NCBI GenBank assembly: GCA_016710325.1
Contig: JADJXK010000002.1
Span: 3,720,001 to 3,784,000 of the forward strand
Source of the DNA: Candidatus Leptofilum proximum
Lineage (GTDB): Bacteria > Chloroflexota > Anaerolineae > Promineifilales > Promineifilaceae
Direction of reading: 5' to 3'
DNA: 64,000 nt
The notes under the pieces are model-generated. The model did no database searches, was not told where the DNA came from, and worked only from the letters and a program-made list of their open reading frames with translations. This document shows positions 1 to 7,919 of the stretch, piece by piece. Each line of letters opens with the position of its first letter. Within the stretch, counting starts at the first letter, position 1. Position numbers and translations under genes: made by a program.

Positions 1-201
1 GTGGTAGACACCCTGGGCTTGCTGCTCCTGGTGCTGGCCCGGTGTTGGGTGGTTGAGCGAACCTTTGGCTGGCTCAATAACTATCATCGCCTGAGCAAAG
101 ATTACTAGGAATTGACTGAAAGCAGCGAGACGCTGATCTATCTGGCCATGTTCCATATCATGTTGCGTCGGTTGGCTGGAACCAATCATTTTGAACAGTA
201 A
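1..201 (+). pseudogene. IS5-family transposase C-terminal remnant
   Basis: Frame 1 reads VVDTLGLLL and then, without the usual intervening catalytic-core segment, CWVVERTFGWLNNYHRLSKDY, a stop (TAG at 106-108), and ELTESSETLIYLAMFHIMLRR before the natural TAA. WVVERTFGWL followed by LIYLAM..MLRRLA is the C-terminal signature of IS5-type DDE transposases. Joining VDTLGLLL directly to WVVERTF suggests an internal deletion of several dozen codons. The deletion and the nonsense codon together make it a dead relic, and the 5' part lies outside the window. Confidence 0.85.
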
Positions 202-228
202 ACCTATTTTTCAAACAGTGTCTTAGGT

Positions 229-465
229 GAGTGCAAATGGGGGCGCTAGGCTGTCAGTCGAGAGGTCATTCAGACACTGAGTGATAAAATCCTCAAGGTC
301 TTACCGAAACAAATAAAGTGGCGAGTGCATTACGCCTTTTTTGCCCGCAGCGGCTTCACGCCGGAAGCGCTAAAGTTAGCGCAGGAGCACCGGGCGCACC
401 TGATCACGTTGGACCAAATCGAGTCCGATATGCGGCAGTGGCTGAAATTACAACAAGACCGCTGA
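229..465 (+). pseudogene. C-terminal relic of a DUF234/DUF4143-type ATPase
   Basis: The frame reads ECKWGR, a TAG stop (247-249), then AVSREVIQTLSDKI and YAFFARSGFTPEALKLA, ending in a natural TGA. An ECKW core followed about 40 residues later by (Y/F)A(L/F)F(S/A)(K/R)(S/A)GFT is typical of the nuclease-like C-terminal domain of prokaryotic DUF234-type ATPases. The ATPase part is missing and the frame carries a nonsense codon. It adjoins the IS5 relic, so the segment is debris of a disrupted locus. The family call is from motif recognition only. Confidence 0.55.
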
Positions 466-680
466 CAATGACATACTGCTGGCATTGATAAAATGTCTGG
501 TGAAGCAAAACGGTCCACTTACCGGCTGACAAAAACTATTTTAACTGCTATTCTGAACGCTTGAATTAGTTGGCGTTCTGCAAATTACAGTCACTTTCTC
601 GCCGAACAATGCCAGCTGGAGTTATCAACAGCTCCCTCTACTAACAAAGCCGCGAAAAATCTGGCGCAGCTCATGCCTGT

Positions 681-1901
681 TTATTTCCCATCCTGTAAGT
701 GTGACCGCGCAAACCAGACATTGGGCTGACTATCAATTTCATACTCCCAATGGGTTGTCTCCCGGACACGGCTCACACGCCCCGAACTCTTTACCTCATT
801 ATCCACAACGGCTTGAACTTCATCACCCACCTGAAAAAACGGCCGCTGCGCATACCAGACTGGCTCTTCAAACGGCAGGAGTTCTCCTTGGGCCAGCCCA
901 TTGTCAATTGTGCGCAGGGCATCCTCTTCACTGTAATCAGCGACGTAGCCGTTAGCGACGGCCGCGTCCAGTAAATCATCAACGGCGCTGGATAAACGCT
1001 GCCGCGCCTCGTGAGTCAACCATGCGGCAGCGTTTAACCCGCCTACGGTCAACGAGGCCGTATAAAGCCGACGATGGCGTAAACCCTGTCCAGAAGATGT
1101 ACTGGCCAATTTCCTGAGCAAATTTCCATAGACGGCTTCTACGTAGCGAGAAACTTGACTCCTGGAGGGTTGTTTCCGGTTGCCGTATGCGGCCAGCCGG
1201 GCGGCTCGTTCCGCTGCTCGCTTCTGGCGTTCAGCTTCCAGAAATTGGGTGTATGGCATTACTATCTGTTCATGGAGAACGGGCAGAGGAAGCAGTTGTT
1301 CTGTCAAGTAGTAAGCGCAGTCGCGTGCGCCATAAAAAACCACGGCCGCATGATTCACAGAGCGATCACAAAAGGGAAAGCGGTGAAGCAGCGCTTTGAG
1401 TGCTAGTTCGTAATCGACTGTTTCCAATACCTCATCCAATAAAAAGATAATACGGCTGCGCGGTTGCGCCGGAGTGGCCGAGGCGGTGGCGTGAAGCAGA
1501 CCGGCATATTGTCCAATAAGCGGATCTTCCAGAAGGGAAGAAAAGTTACTCCGTTCGTCCCCCGTATCGCTGTCGAGAGCCAACAGCTGGCTGCCGGTGA
1601 CGTTGGCCTTCACCCGGTAGGTCGTGAAGTAGTTGGGGTTACGTCGCGTTGGCCGGTGGTGACGAATTTGCAAGTGGGGCGCACTCCAGGCATGTCCCAG
1701 GCGAATCGCAACCACCAGCTCGGGCAGGGTCAGCCGCTGGGTTTCAAATGTCATATTAAAGTTCCAGAAACGGCCGTCTCCTGGCACGATCTTATCTTGA
1801 TAATTTCTGTTTATGGCCACCTGGAACGCGGAAAGAGGCGTTTCCCTTTCGGTTGATACTAACTCAAGGTTTGGGTTAATCTTTTCCGGCGTCTCTAGCA
1901 T
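681..1901 (-). CDS. primase-like replication protein (archaeo-eukaryotic primase type, putative)
   Basis: This 406-aa protein has an N-terminal half resembling mobile-element primases: LALDSDTGD (about residues 109-117), where AEP enzymes carry their acidic metal-binding residues, then PRSRIIFLLDE (about 147-157). Residues about 270-340 (RHRRLYTASLTVGG... EEDALRTIDNGLAQGE) match the pattern of the helical domain that follows many bifunctional primase-polymerases, with a late TI.NGL motif. The C-terminus (VGDEVQ...SGRVSRVRE...WFARSHL) looks like a small KOW/SH3-type barrel. No helicase motifs follow, so it would be a stand-alone primase. The 5' ATG follows a weak purine stretch. Role and family are inferred. 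Confidence 0.5.
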   Translation of the reverse strand: MLETPEKINPNLELVSTERETPLSAFQVAINRNYQDKIVPGDGRFWNFNMTFETQRLTLPELVVAIRLGHAWSAPHLQIRHHRPTRRNPNYFTTYRVKANVTGSQLLALDSDTGDERSNFSSLLEDPLIGQYAGLLHATASATPAQPRSRIIFLLDEVLETVDYELALKALLHRFPFCDRSVNHAAVVFYGARDCAYYLTEQLLPLPVLHEQIVMPYTQFLEAERQKRAAERAARLAAYGNRKQPSRSQVSRYVEAVYGNLLRKLASTSSGQGLRHRRLYTASLTVGGLNAAAWLTHEARQRLSSAVDDLLDAAVANGYVADYSEEDALRTIDNGLAQGELLPFEEPVWYAQRPFFQVGDEVQAVVDNEVKSSGRVSRVRETTHWEYEIDSQPNVWFARSHLQDGK

Positions 1902-2141
1902 AAGGTAAACACTCCAACGATTGTGAATTCGGAGGTGCTGGATGAGGATTCATCTTAATCGAACGCATTGTCTTTGGCAAATCATCCAATCGTTACTTCG
2001 CTTTTCATCTCTTCCCCCTGGTCAGGCTGCATTGCAGGACATTCGCTTCCTTTCTTTATGCTGGATGAAATGGATTTTACCGTTCGCTAGCAAGTGGATG
2101 TACGGAATTGCTGAGAAGGACGGTGCTATCAGAAAGTTGGT

Positions 2142-3418
2142 CAGGGCTTTTCAGTAAAAATCACTGAAACATCTGAAAGGCAATAGAAGCATCAAAATAA
2201 CGACGGGCCGATGCCAAATTGGGGTATCCCAGTTTGTTGACCAACCCAATGACAAAATTATTGATAATAGAGATGGCTTGAGCCAGTGGCGGCTTGGCGA
2301 TACGCGTCGCATCTTCTTGCAGGGTCACATCCCGGCGATGATGCACGCCATTTTCAATGTGCCAATAGAGACGCGTCCAGGCTAAAACTTGAGCCGCATC
2401 TGCTTTGTGCGCCGCACAACTGGTTAAACCATACACAGTTTCATTGGTTTCCACACCGGTGGTAAGCTGCTTGGTGTAACGTTCTAACTTAAAAACTTGG
2501 GCAAGTCCAGGCCAATCCACAAACCGGTCATTATCGGTGATGAGCGTCAGCGTGCGTCGCTCGATACGCCCATGCGATTTGTTGCTCCAAGTGGCCACCG
2601 TGCGCGGTAAGTGGGCGATATGCCACCCCGCTGCCTGGCGTGGCGGGACAAAAAACTGCTTAATATCGGCCAAGAGGGTGGCCTGATTCTTTTTGGCAAA
2701 CAGCAGATAATCGCCCCCACTGGATAAAATCTGCACACAAAAGGCCCGTTGGGTGTGCATAGCATCGGCACAAACCACCTTGTCTTTGAGATAAAGTTCA
2801 TCCAAAAGCGGGCCACTGACACTGATTTCGTTCTCTTTCGACTCGACCGCGACTTGTTTGAGGACGATGCCATCTTCTGCTAGATAAGCGGACAACAAAT
2901 GAACCCCTTGGGTATACCCTTTGGGAATCGTTCCGCGCATCGTTTTGCCATCAATGCAAATAAACACGCTGCTTTGACCCCCATAGCGGAGGTTCAAATA
3001 GTGTTGTAATGCCTGCTCCAGTTCATCTAGAGACACCACCTCGCCCAATATCGTGCGCAGGGTGTTCAAACAAGGGGTTTGCTTCCTCGTTAAAGAAAAT
3101 AGGGCGACCAAGGCTTCTTGCCGATGTTTGATCCACTCAAAAATCCCGTATGGTTTGTCTTGGCCAGACAAGCGGGCGAGCACAATCATGCTTAAAATCG
3201 TGCCGAGGTCGTAGACTTTCCCTCTTTTGTCGCGCGGGTCTGTTAACTGGTTCAGGTATTGGGCTAAATCGGCTAAGTTGAACACGATTCCATCTACTTC
3301 ATTGGCTTTCAATATGATACACTGCATGATTCACCTGTCTTGGTTGGTTTTTCGGACAATTAACTTTACCAAGTTCAGGTGTTTTTTCTTCTTTTTCGTT
3401 TTTTACTGAAAAGCCCTG
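2142..3418 (-). mobile_element. complete ISAs1-family insertion sequence
   Basis: The element is 1,277 bp and bounded by perfect 19-bp inverted repeats: CAGGGCTTTTCAGTAAAAA at 2142-2160 and its exact reverse complement at 3400-3418. It is flanked by a perfect 10-bp target duplication, GAAAGTTGGT, at 2132-2141 and 3419-3428. The single transposase gene is intact. Perfect ends, a perfect target repeat and an open gene point to recent insertion. The ISAs1 family typically makes 8-10 bp duplications, which agrees. Confidence 0.95.
2161..3327 (-). CDS. ISAs1-family DDE transposase
   Basis: This 388-aa protein is of family length. The N-terminal DPRDKRGKVYDL...MIVLARLSG segment is the H-repeat/ISAs1 signature. 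Catalytic motifs follow: ICIDGKTMRG (first Asp, about residue 125), VVCADAMHTQRAF (second Asp, about 190) and a C-terminal WHIENGVHHRRDVTLQED segment with the Glu. It would catalyse cut-and-paste movement of the surrounding element. The stop codon lies directly against the left inverted repeat. No frameshift or stop is seen, so it is probably active. Confidence 0.95.
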   Translation of the reverse strand: MQCIILKANEVDGIVFNLADLAQYLNQLTDPRDKRGKVYDLGTILSMIVLARLSGQDKPYGIFEWIKHRQEALVALFSLTRKQTPCLNTLRTILGEVVSLDELEQALQHYLNLRYGGQSSVFICIDGKTMRGTIPKGYTQGVHLLSAYLAEDGIVLKQVAVESKENEISVSGPLLDELYLKDKVVCADAMHTQRAFCVQILSSGGDYLLFAKKNQATLLADIKQFFVPPRQAAGWHIAHLPRTVATWSNKSHGRIERRTLTLITDNDRFVDWPGLAQVFKLERYTKQLTTGVETNETVYGLTSCAAHKADAAQVLAWTRLYWHIENGVHHRRDVTLQEDATRIAKPPLAQAISIINNFVIGLVNKLGYPNLASARRYFDASIAFQMFQ

Positions 3419-3428
3419 GAAAGTTGGT

Positions 3429-3754
3429 CTCAATTGTTGCTAAATGGCCGCCGTCTGGTATATTTTTTGAGTCCCGTCGTTTGAGCTCTCCTAATTCTTG
3501 TTGGCACATGAATCGGAAACGAACTGTCAGATTCAGCGGCGGGACTTTCTCAATCATGCCCATCAACCGGGCTTCTCCCCACTTTTTTGTCTCATTCTTA
3601 CTCACCTGAAAAGTCGCCTTTTGAGAACCATCTTTCCTCGATTGAGCAAGTTCCCAAGCTGGAAAGTTTCTAGCAATATTCCCATTTCTGTTGTCTCTCG
3701 CTCAAAACAGTTTCGCTCTTGCCGATACGGCAAACTTCAACACCTTTGCCGTCT
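3429..3754. other. intergenic flank of the ISAs1 insertion; possible interrupted small ORF
   Basis: No recognisable gene lies in this 326-bp stretch. If the IS and one target repeat are removed, a minus-strand frame starting at 3605 continues through 3429, crosses the junction in frame, and runs from 2141 to a TGA at 2022-2024, giving about 98 codons. The predicted peptide matches nothing I recognise and no good ribosome binding site is evident, so an interrupted gene is only a possibility. Confidence 0.3.
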
Positions 3755-5479
3755 TTAGAAAGTGATCGCCTGACTTTGCAGCCCTTCTTGCACAACTTTC
3801 TGCCATTCATCAGGTGTGGGCAGCACGCGCCAGGCGGCATACCCCTGGCCATTTCCCTTGTCTAACAGTGTGATGAGGTTGCGTTCGCGGCCGTTTTCCC
3901 ACAAATATCCAGACCATTCTGCCAGCAAGGGCAGCGACAGGCATTTGTTCAGCATGGGGTAAAAAAGGGGTGGAATTGACCACTGAGCGGAGAGCAGGCT
4001 CCCATCCTGACACAATTTGGGTTTGGCGCCGTCATCGAGGAGATAAAATGGGCGCTCCGGATTCATCTCTTTTAGACTGGCCTGTTTGTGCAGCAACACC
4101 TGGCTCACCCAACCACAAGGCAGCGTTGTCTGAATCTTGATATGCTGCTTCATCCCCTCCATCTCGATCCGCCTTGTCCCAATCCAATGGACCCGGTTGC
4201 CGCCCATTAGGGCTGCCCAGTTGGCCTTTACCGATTCCTTGGCGCCAACCATTTCCAGATAGACCAGCCCGTTTTCTCCATCATCAATAGCCAGTGCTGG
4301 AGTAAAGACAGCCAGCCCTTTGGCCAGAGATACTTTCTTCGTGAGATCTGTGGTTACCCGTACAGCACTCAGCAGCAAGGGAAGGGCCAGGCTGTCGCTG
4401 CGCTTGGGCTGAAATTGATAAGGCTGGCACCAGGTAATTTCCGTCTTGTATCCCAACCGCCGCAGCGCCTGGCTCACAGGGCCAGTTTGTACCAGCTGAT
4501 CCTTCTGCCAATCGTCTAATGTTGCGCTGTCGCCAACAACCGTGTGAACCAGGTCTGACAAGGTTATTCCCTCGCCGAGCACCGTCATGACGGTTGGCAA
4601 GCCAGCCAAGCGCACAGTGAGTTCATCAATGGGGGGCAGCTTCAAATCCAACGGATTGGGCCAATAGGCGCCATCATCCAGATGGGGATTATACCCATAG
4701 GTCTGAAGGAGTTCGGTGACCATAGCTTCCTGTTCTGAGGAAAGCTCGTTGCTGTAAAAGCCACGGCCGTATGCGCCCAACTGCACCTTGTTTACAACAA
4801 CGGTGCGAGTAATGGGGCGACCGGAAGCCTGGAGCAGCATCTCCCTAAGCTGTTCTTTTACAGCGGTTTTGTTGACGGGCAGCGGCTGAACATAAAGGCA
4901 GGCTGAACCGGCCTCTATCTTTTGCCACCCAGCCTGCTGGATGATGGCATCCACCTGCTCCTGGATTTGGGCCTGTTGGGCGGACGTGATTTGGCTCCAG
5001 TGACGGCCGTATATCTCAAACCCTGCTTTGTTCCACAATACGGTGCAGGCAATTTCCCGACGGGGCAGGGTGGCGCTAATGCGCGCCCCATCTAGCTCCA
5101 CATCAACCTGCTGCGCACTCACTGGTGGGTATCGTTTGCGATAGCTGCCCCTGGCTTCAAATGGCACCAGTGGCGGCCCCAGTTCTACCTCCACCCCGAA
5201 GCCAATATGATCGCAGGCTTTTTCCGTCACCTGGCACACCGTCTGGTAAGCTGCCTCAGTTTGTATGCCATCGGGATACATGACGGCCGCTACCAGCTGG
5301 AGGGCTTCTCTGCTGGGCAGGTAGGAGTCTTGCCCGACGGGAACGGCGGGTATGGCATTCAGGCCATCGAGGATTGCCTGCCGTTTACCGGTTTTGTCGT
5401 TAGGATAGGTGCGCGGTTCACCATGAATGGCAAGCGTGAATTTGTCAGCGTTCACGGAACAGATAAATTGTTGGGTCAT
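3755..5479 (-). CDS. unknown 574-aa accessory protein with a domain shared with the 208-aa protein at 26942-27568
   Basis: I do not recognise the family. The start ATG has a GGAG 8 nt upstream. Residues about 33-120 (…GYL/SYL…A…VAAVMYPDG…AAYQTV…C…G…V.L.PP..PF…Y) clearly resemble residues about 4-95 of the 208-aa protein at 26942-27568, so the two share an uncharacterised alpha/beta module. The rest is a long mixed alpha/beta protein without signal peptide or membrane segments. It sits 25 bp downstream of radC on the same strand and was probably co-transcribed. It is expected to be cytoplasmic. Two ACGGCCGT octamers lie inside the gene. Confidence 0.8.
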   Translation of the reverse strand: MTQQFICSVNADKFTLAIHGEPRTYPNDKTGKRQAILDGLNAIPAVPVGQDSYLPSREALQLVAAVMYPDGIQTEAAYQTVCQVTEKACDHIGFGVEVELGPPLVPFEARGSYRKRYPPVSAQQVDVELDGARISATLPRREIACTVLWNKAGFEIYGRHWSQITSAQQAQIQEQVDAIIQQAGWQKIEAGSACLYVQPLPVNKTAVKEQLREMLLQASGRPITRTVVVNKVQLGAYGRGFYSNELSSEQEAMVTELLQTYGYNPHLDDGAYWPNPLDLKLPPIDELTVRLAGLPTVMTVLGEGITLSDLVHTVVGDSATLDDWQKDQLVQTGPVSQALRRLGYKTEITWCQPYQFQPKRSDSLALPLLLSAVRVTTDLTKKVSLAKGLAVFTPALAIDDGENGLVYLEMVGAKESVKANWAALMGGNRVHWIGTRRIEMEGMKQHIKIQTTLPCGWVSQVLLHKQASLKEMNPERPFYLLDDGAKPKLCQDGSLLSAQWSIPPLFYPMLNKCLSLPLLAEWSGYLWENGRERNLITLLDKGNGQGYAAWRVLPTPDEWQKVVQEGLQSQAITF

Positions 5480-5504
5480 GAGATTGCTCCAAAGGATGGG
5501 AAGT

Positions 5505-6233
5505 TTAACTGAAGCCGAGGCCTCTTTCTTTCAGGCTGGTGAAACGGCCGCTGCCGATAATGAGATGGTCCAGCAATTCGATGCTGAGCAACTTGCCTGC
5601 TTCCGTAATCTGTCTGGTTACGGCGATGTCTTCAGGAGAGGGTGACGGGTCTCCTGAAGGGTGGTTGTGCGCTAAAATAATCGCTGCGGCAGTGGTTTCA
5701 ATGGCGGCCCGGAAGATTTCGCCAATGCGCACAACGCTGCTGTTGAGGCTGCCGCGATAGATAAGCTGAGTATCCAGCACCCGGTTACGCGTATCCAGCA
5801 AAATGACGTGTAGCTCTTCTTGGAGCAGGTGGCTCATGCGTGGTAGCAACAGGTTGGCGCCATCAGCCGGGCTGGTAATGCGGGGTTTTTCCGTCGCTGT
5901 TGGCAGCTGCAAGCGGCGGCTGAGCTCCAAAAAGGCCAGCACACGTCCTGCCTGGGCATCCCCAATCCCGTGAATGCGCCGCAGCTGGGCTTTGTTGGTC
6001 CGGGCCAGCTGGTGCAGCGAGCCAAACCGGTCCAGCAGCTCTTGAGCCAGCCTGGGGGCTTCGGCGGTACCCAACAGCAGCGCCAGCAGTTCCGTGGTGG
6101 ACAGGGCTTCCACACCGTGTTGGTGCAGGCGGTACAACGGCCGTTCTTCGGCGGGGAGATCGCAAATCCGATGACGTATAGCAGAGATTGGTTCAGCGCT
6201 TTGATAAATGATAAGGGGAAGTTGAGTAGACAT
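5505..6233 (-). CDS. radC: RadC/MPN+ family JAB-domain protein, copy 1
   Basis: The protein is 242 aa from the ATG at 6233, chosen because GGAGG lies about 9 nt upstream; an in-frame ATG at 6248 is weaker. The N-terminal half carries helix-hairpin-helix-like repeats (…LLALLLGT…LRRIHGIGDAQ). The C-terminal MPN+ domain has the JAMM-type metal site HNHPSGDPSPSPED (about 189-202) and ends SLKERGLGF, as in RadC proteins. The biochemical role of RadC is unsettled, and mobile elements commonly carry it as an accessory gene. A diverged second copy lies at 38959-39684. Confidence 0.93.
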   Translation of the reverse strand: MSTQLPLIIYQSAEPISAIRHRICDLPAEERPLYRLHQHGVEALSTTELLALLLGTAEAPRLAQELLDRFGSLHQLARTNKAQLRRIHGIGDAQAGRVLAFLELSRRLQLPTATEKPRITSPADGANLLLPRMSHLLQEELHVILLDTRNRVLDTQLIYRGSLNSSVVRIGEIFRAAIETTAAAIILAHNHPSGDPSPSPEDIAVTRQITEAGKLLSIELLDHLIIGSGRFTSLKERGLGFS

Positions 6234-6761
6234 GGACAGATCCTCCAAATTGGATGATTTCAGCCCATGCGGCGCGTTTAGCGCCAGACGTTGCCAAAAA
6301 CCATCTCAAGAAGGCCCTGGCGCTCAGCTCAGTAACCTAGCCGACATGCTGCATCAAACTGGTAACAAAACGGCAAGGCGCATGACAGCGGGCAGGGGGA
6401 ATCTGGTAGTTGATGGATTGGGAAGTTTAACGCCTAACCTACAAAAATCGGTGGGCTGCAAAAGCTTTTCCAAGTAGGCGAATTGCAAGTAGGTAACCAA
6501 CATTGCTATTTCCTCGCAAGCAAATAGCTGCCTTTCCTTTGGTGAGGAATGGCAGCTTTTCTCACCTATCCGGGCAACCGGTTATGAATAGAGAAGCTTA
6601 ACTGGCTGAGTTGATTACCCATCGTTCGTCCCTTTCAATAGGGTGTGAATCTAATTCACCACTCACCAACAAATTTGCAATAATTTATCTGACGGGTACA
6701 CAGCTGTTTCTTTCACTTTTTTGAGCCATGGAAAGCTAAATCTGGCAGGATCCAAACAGCG
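6234..6761. other. 528-bp non-coding interval
   Basis: No supported gene. The only plus-strand open frame here (6232-6477) has no family resemblance and no ribosome binding site. The phrase GGGAAGTTTAAC occurs at about 6420 and again near 5498, just downstream of radC. A strong hairpin lies at 6526-6560. The rest shows nothing I can interpret; it probably holds the radC promoter on the minus strand. Confidence 0.5.
6526..6560 (+). terminator. hairpin with short T-run
   Basis: AGCTGCCTTTCC and GGAATGGCAGCT form a 12-bp stem with one mismatch and an 8-nt loop, followed on the plus strand by TTTTC. The shape is that of a weak intrinsic terminator pointing rightwards, but no plus-strand gene precedes it, so its role is unclear. 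Confidence 0.4.
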
Positions 6762-6989
6762 TTACTGGTCAGTGGTTTCAGCAGGAGGGATAACCCTTTT
6801 CCCTGGGCATATGTTTTCCAGAAGGGAGTAGCGCAGCCCTTGGGGCCCTACCCAGCTGGTGGCGCCACATTGGATGCAAACCGCCTGATACCCATTCTCT
6901 ACTGCTTCAAACGTTGTCAGCTCATGACCACCCAGCGCAGCTTCGGCCAGAGCTTCCAAAATAGCCAGACGCAGAGAATCAATGGTCAT
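6762..6989 (-). CDS. small zinc-ribbon-like accessory protein
   Basis: This 75-aa protein has the layout GHELTTFE…YQAVCIQCG…LRYSLL…CPG, with Cys38, Cys41 and Cys61 as likely metal ligands. The arrangement (H-x-L…F…C-x2-C…YSLL…C) recurs in short proteins of plasmids and integrative elements of unknown function. The start overlaps the stop of the upstream gene by 11 bp, indicating translational coupling. Confidence 0.65.
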   Translation of the reverse strand: MTIDSLRLAILEALAEAALGGHELTTFEAVENGYQAVCIQCGATSWVGPQGLRYSLLENICPGKRVIPPAETTDQ

Positions 6990-7188
6990 CAGGCAGTATT
7001 GCCGCCAGCTGTCGCAGCCGGACCGTGGCTATCCGGTGAGTAAGCCGCAACAGAAGTTGTTCCGTCCAATATAGTTTGTTGATGGTCAGCAGCGCCTCTG
7101 CACCTTGTTTAAGCTGCGTGTAAGCGTTTTGTTGGATAACCAACTCCTGCTGAAGCTGCTTTTTATCGATAGTCACCTTCGGCCTCAT
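6979..7188 (-). CDS. small helical protein, unknown
   Basis: A 69-aa, Leu/Gln/Arg-rich, probably all-helical protein. It is coupled to the zinc-ribbon-like gene by an 11-bp overlap. Either ATG at 7188 or an in-frame GTG four codons later is possible; GAGG precedes the GTG. No family recognised. Confidence 0.5.
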   Translation of the reverse strand: MRPKVTIDKKQLQQELVIQQNAYTQLKQGAEALLTINKLYWTEQLLLRLTHRIATVRLRQLAAILPDDH

Positions 7189-7387
7189 TCGTTGAGAGTG
7201 TTAAATCAATTGTAAGGGTTTCGTCGGTAAATCCCAATGAAAAGGCGGTGACGCGGTGACGCTCCTGCATGATTATTTCCTAAACAGCCTTTACATTTAT
7301 AGGGAGCGGAATCAACATCAGATAAAATGCAGCCAGAGCAAACACCCGGAGACTAATTGCACTCATCCTTTATAGAAATTTTAGACT

Positions 7388-7672
7388 ATGCCTCATCCTG
7401 CAACCTCTATCAAATCCGCCACTCAATTCTTTCAGGCGATAGCCGCTGAGCAGGCCGCCAACCTTGCGCCTTTGCCCCACATAGTCGAAAAGTCGGTGCC
7501 TACTCCCAATGGTGCTTGCCGTCTGGCATGGTGCCAATCTACCTACGGCAGCCATTGGGAGATTGGCTCCACGCAATCTGGCATTGCACAGCCCACGGTT
7601 GTCTTTCGCGGTGAACTAAATGAAGCTACCAGGCAGGCGCTGGCCCGTTTTCTGGAATCCCTATTTGTCTAA
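7388..7672 (+). CDS. small protein, unknown
   Basis: A 94-aa plus-strand frame (MPHPATSIKSATQF… ending LARFLESLFV). The composition looks like a folded alpha/beta protein (WEIGSTQSG, VVFRGELNEATRQALARFL). No family recognised and no clear ribosome binding site. It is the first plus-strand gene after the divergent gap at 7189-7387. Confidence 0.45.
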   Translation: MPHPATSIKSATQFFQAIAAEQAANLAPLPHIVEKSVPTPNGACRLAWCQSTYGSHWEIGSTQSGIAQPTVVFRGELNEATRQALARFLESLFV

Positions 7673-7919
7673 ACCGGGTCGGATTTCCCACAGCAAGCCG
7701 CCAGCTTCTTGGAATACAGGAAAGGTGCTACGAACCGTCTCTCCCACCTTCCGGTATATTCTCCTCCACTGGAACTTCTCGAACGAGAGGTTCGGCTGGA
7801 CTTTGCTCACTCAACAAAAGCTAACCAAAAGTCATCCACTACCAGCGCTGGCCGGGTGTATAATGTGGGTGTTGTTATCCATTAACTGCGTAACGCAGGC
7901 TTTTCAGTCGAGATCGTCC

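Noticed and set aside
1942..2157. Plus-strand open frame of 71 codons ending in the IS inverted repeat
   Set aside because: Its 3' end is created by the IS end and no ribosome binding site or family resemblance is seen.
6232..6477. Plus-strand 81-codon frame in the non-coding interval after radC
   Set aside because: No start signal, no family resemblance, starts inside the radC leader.
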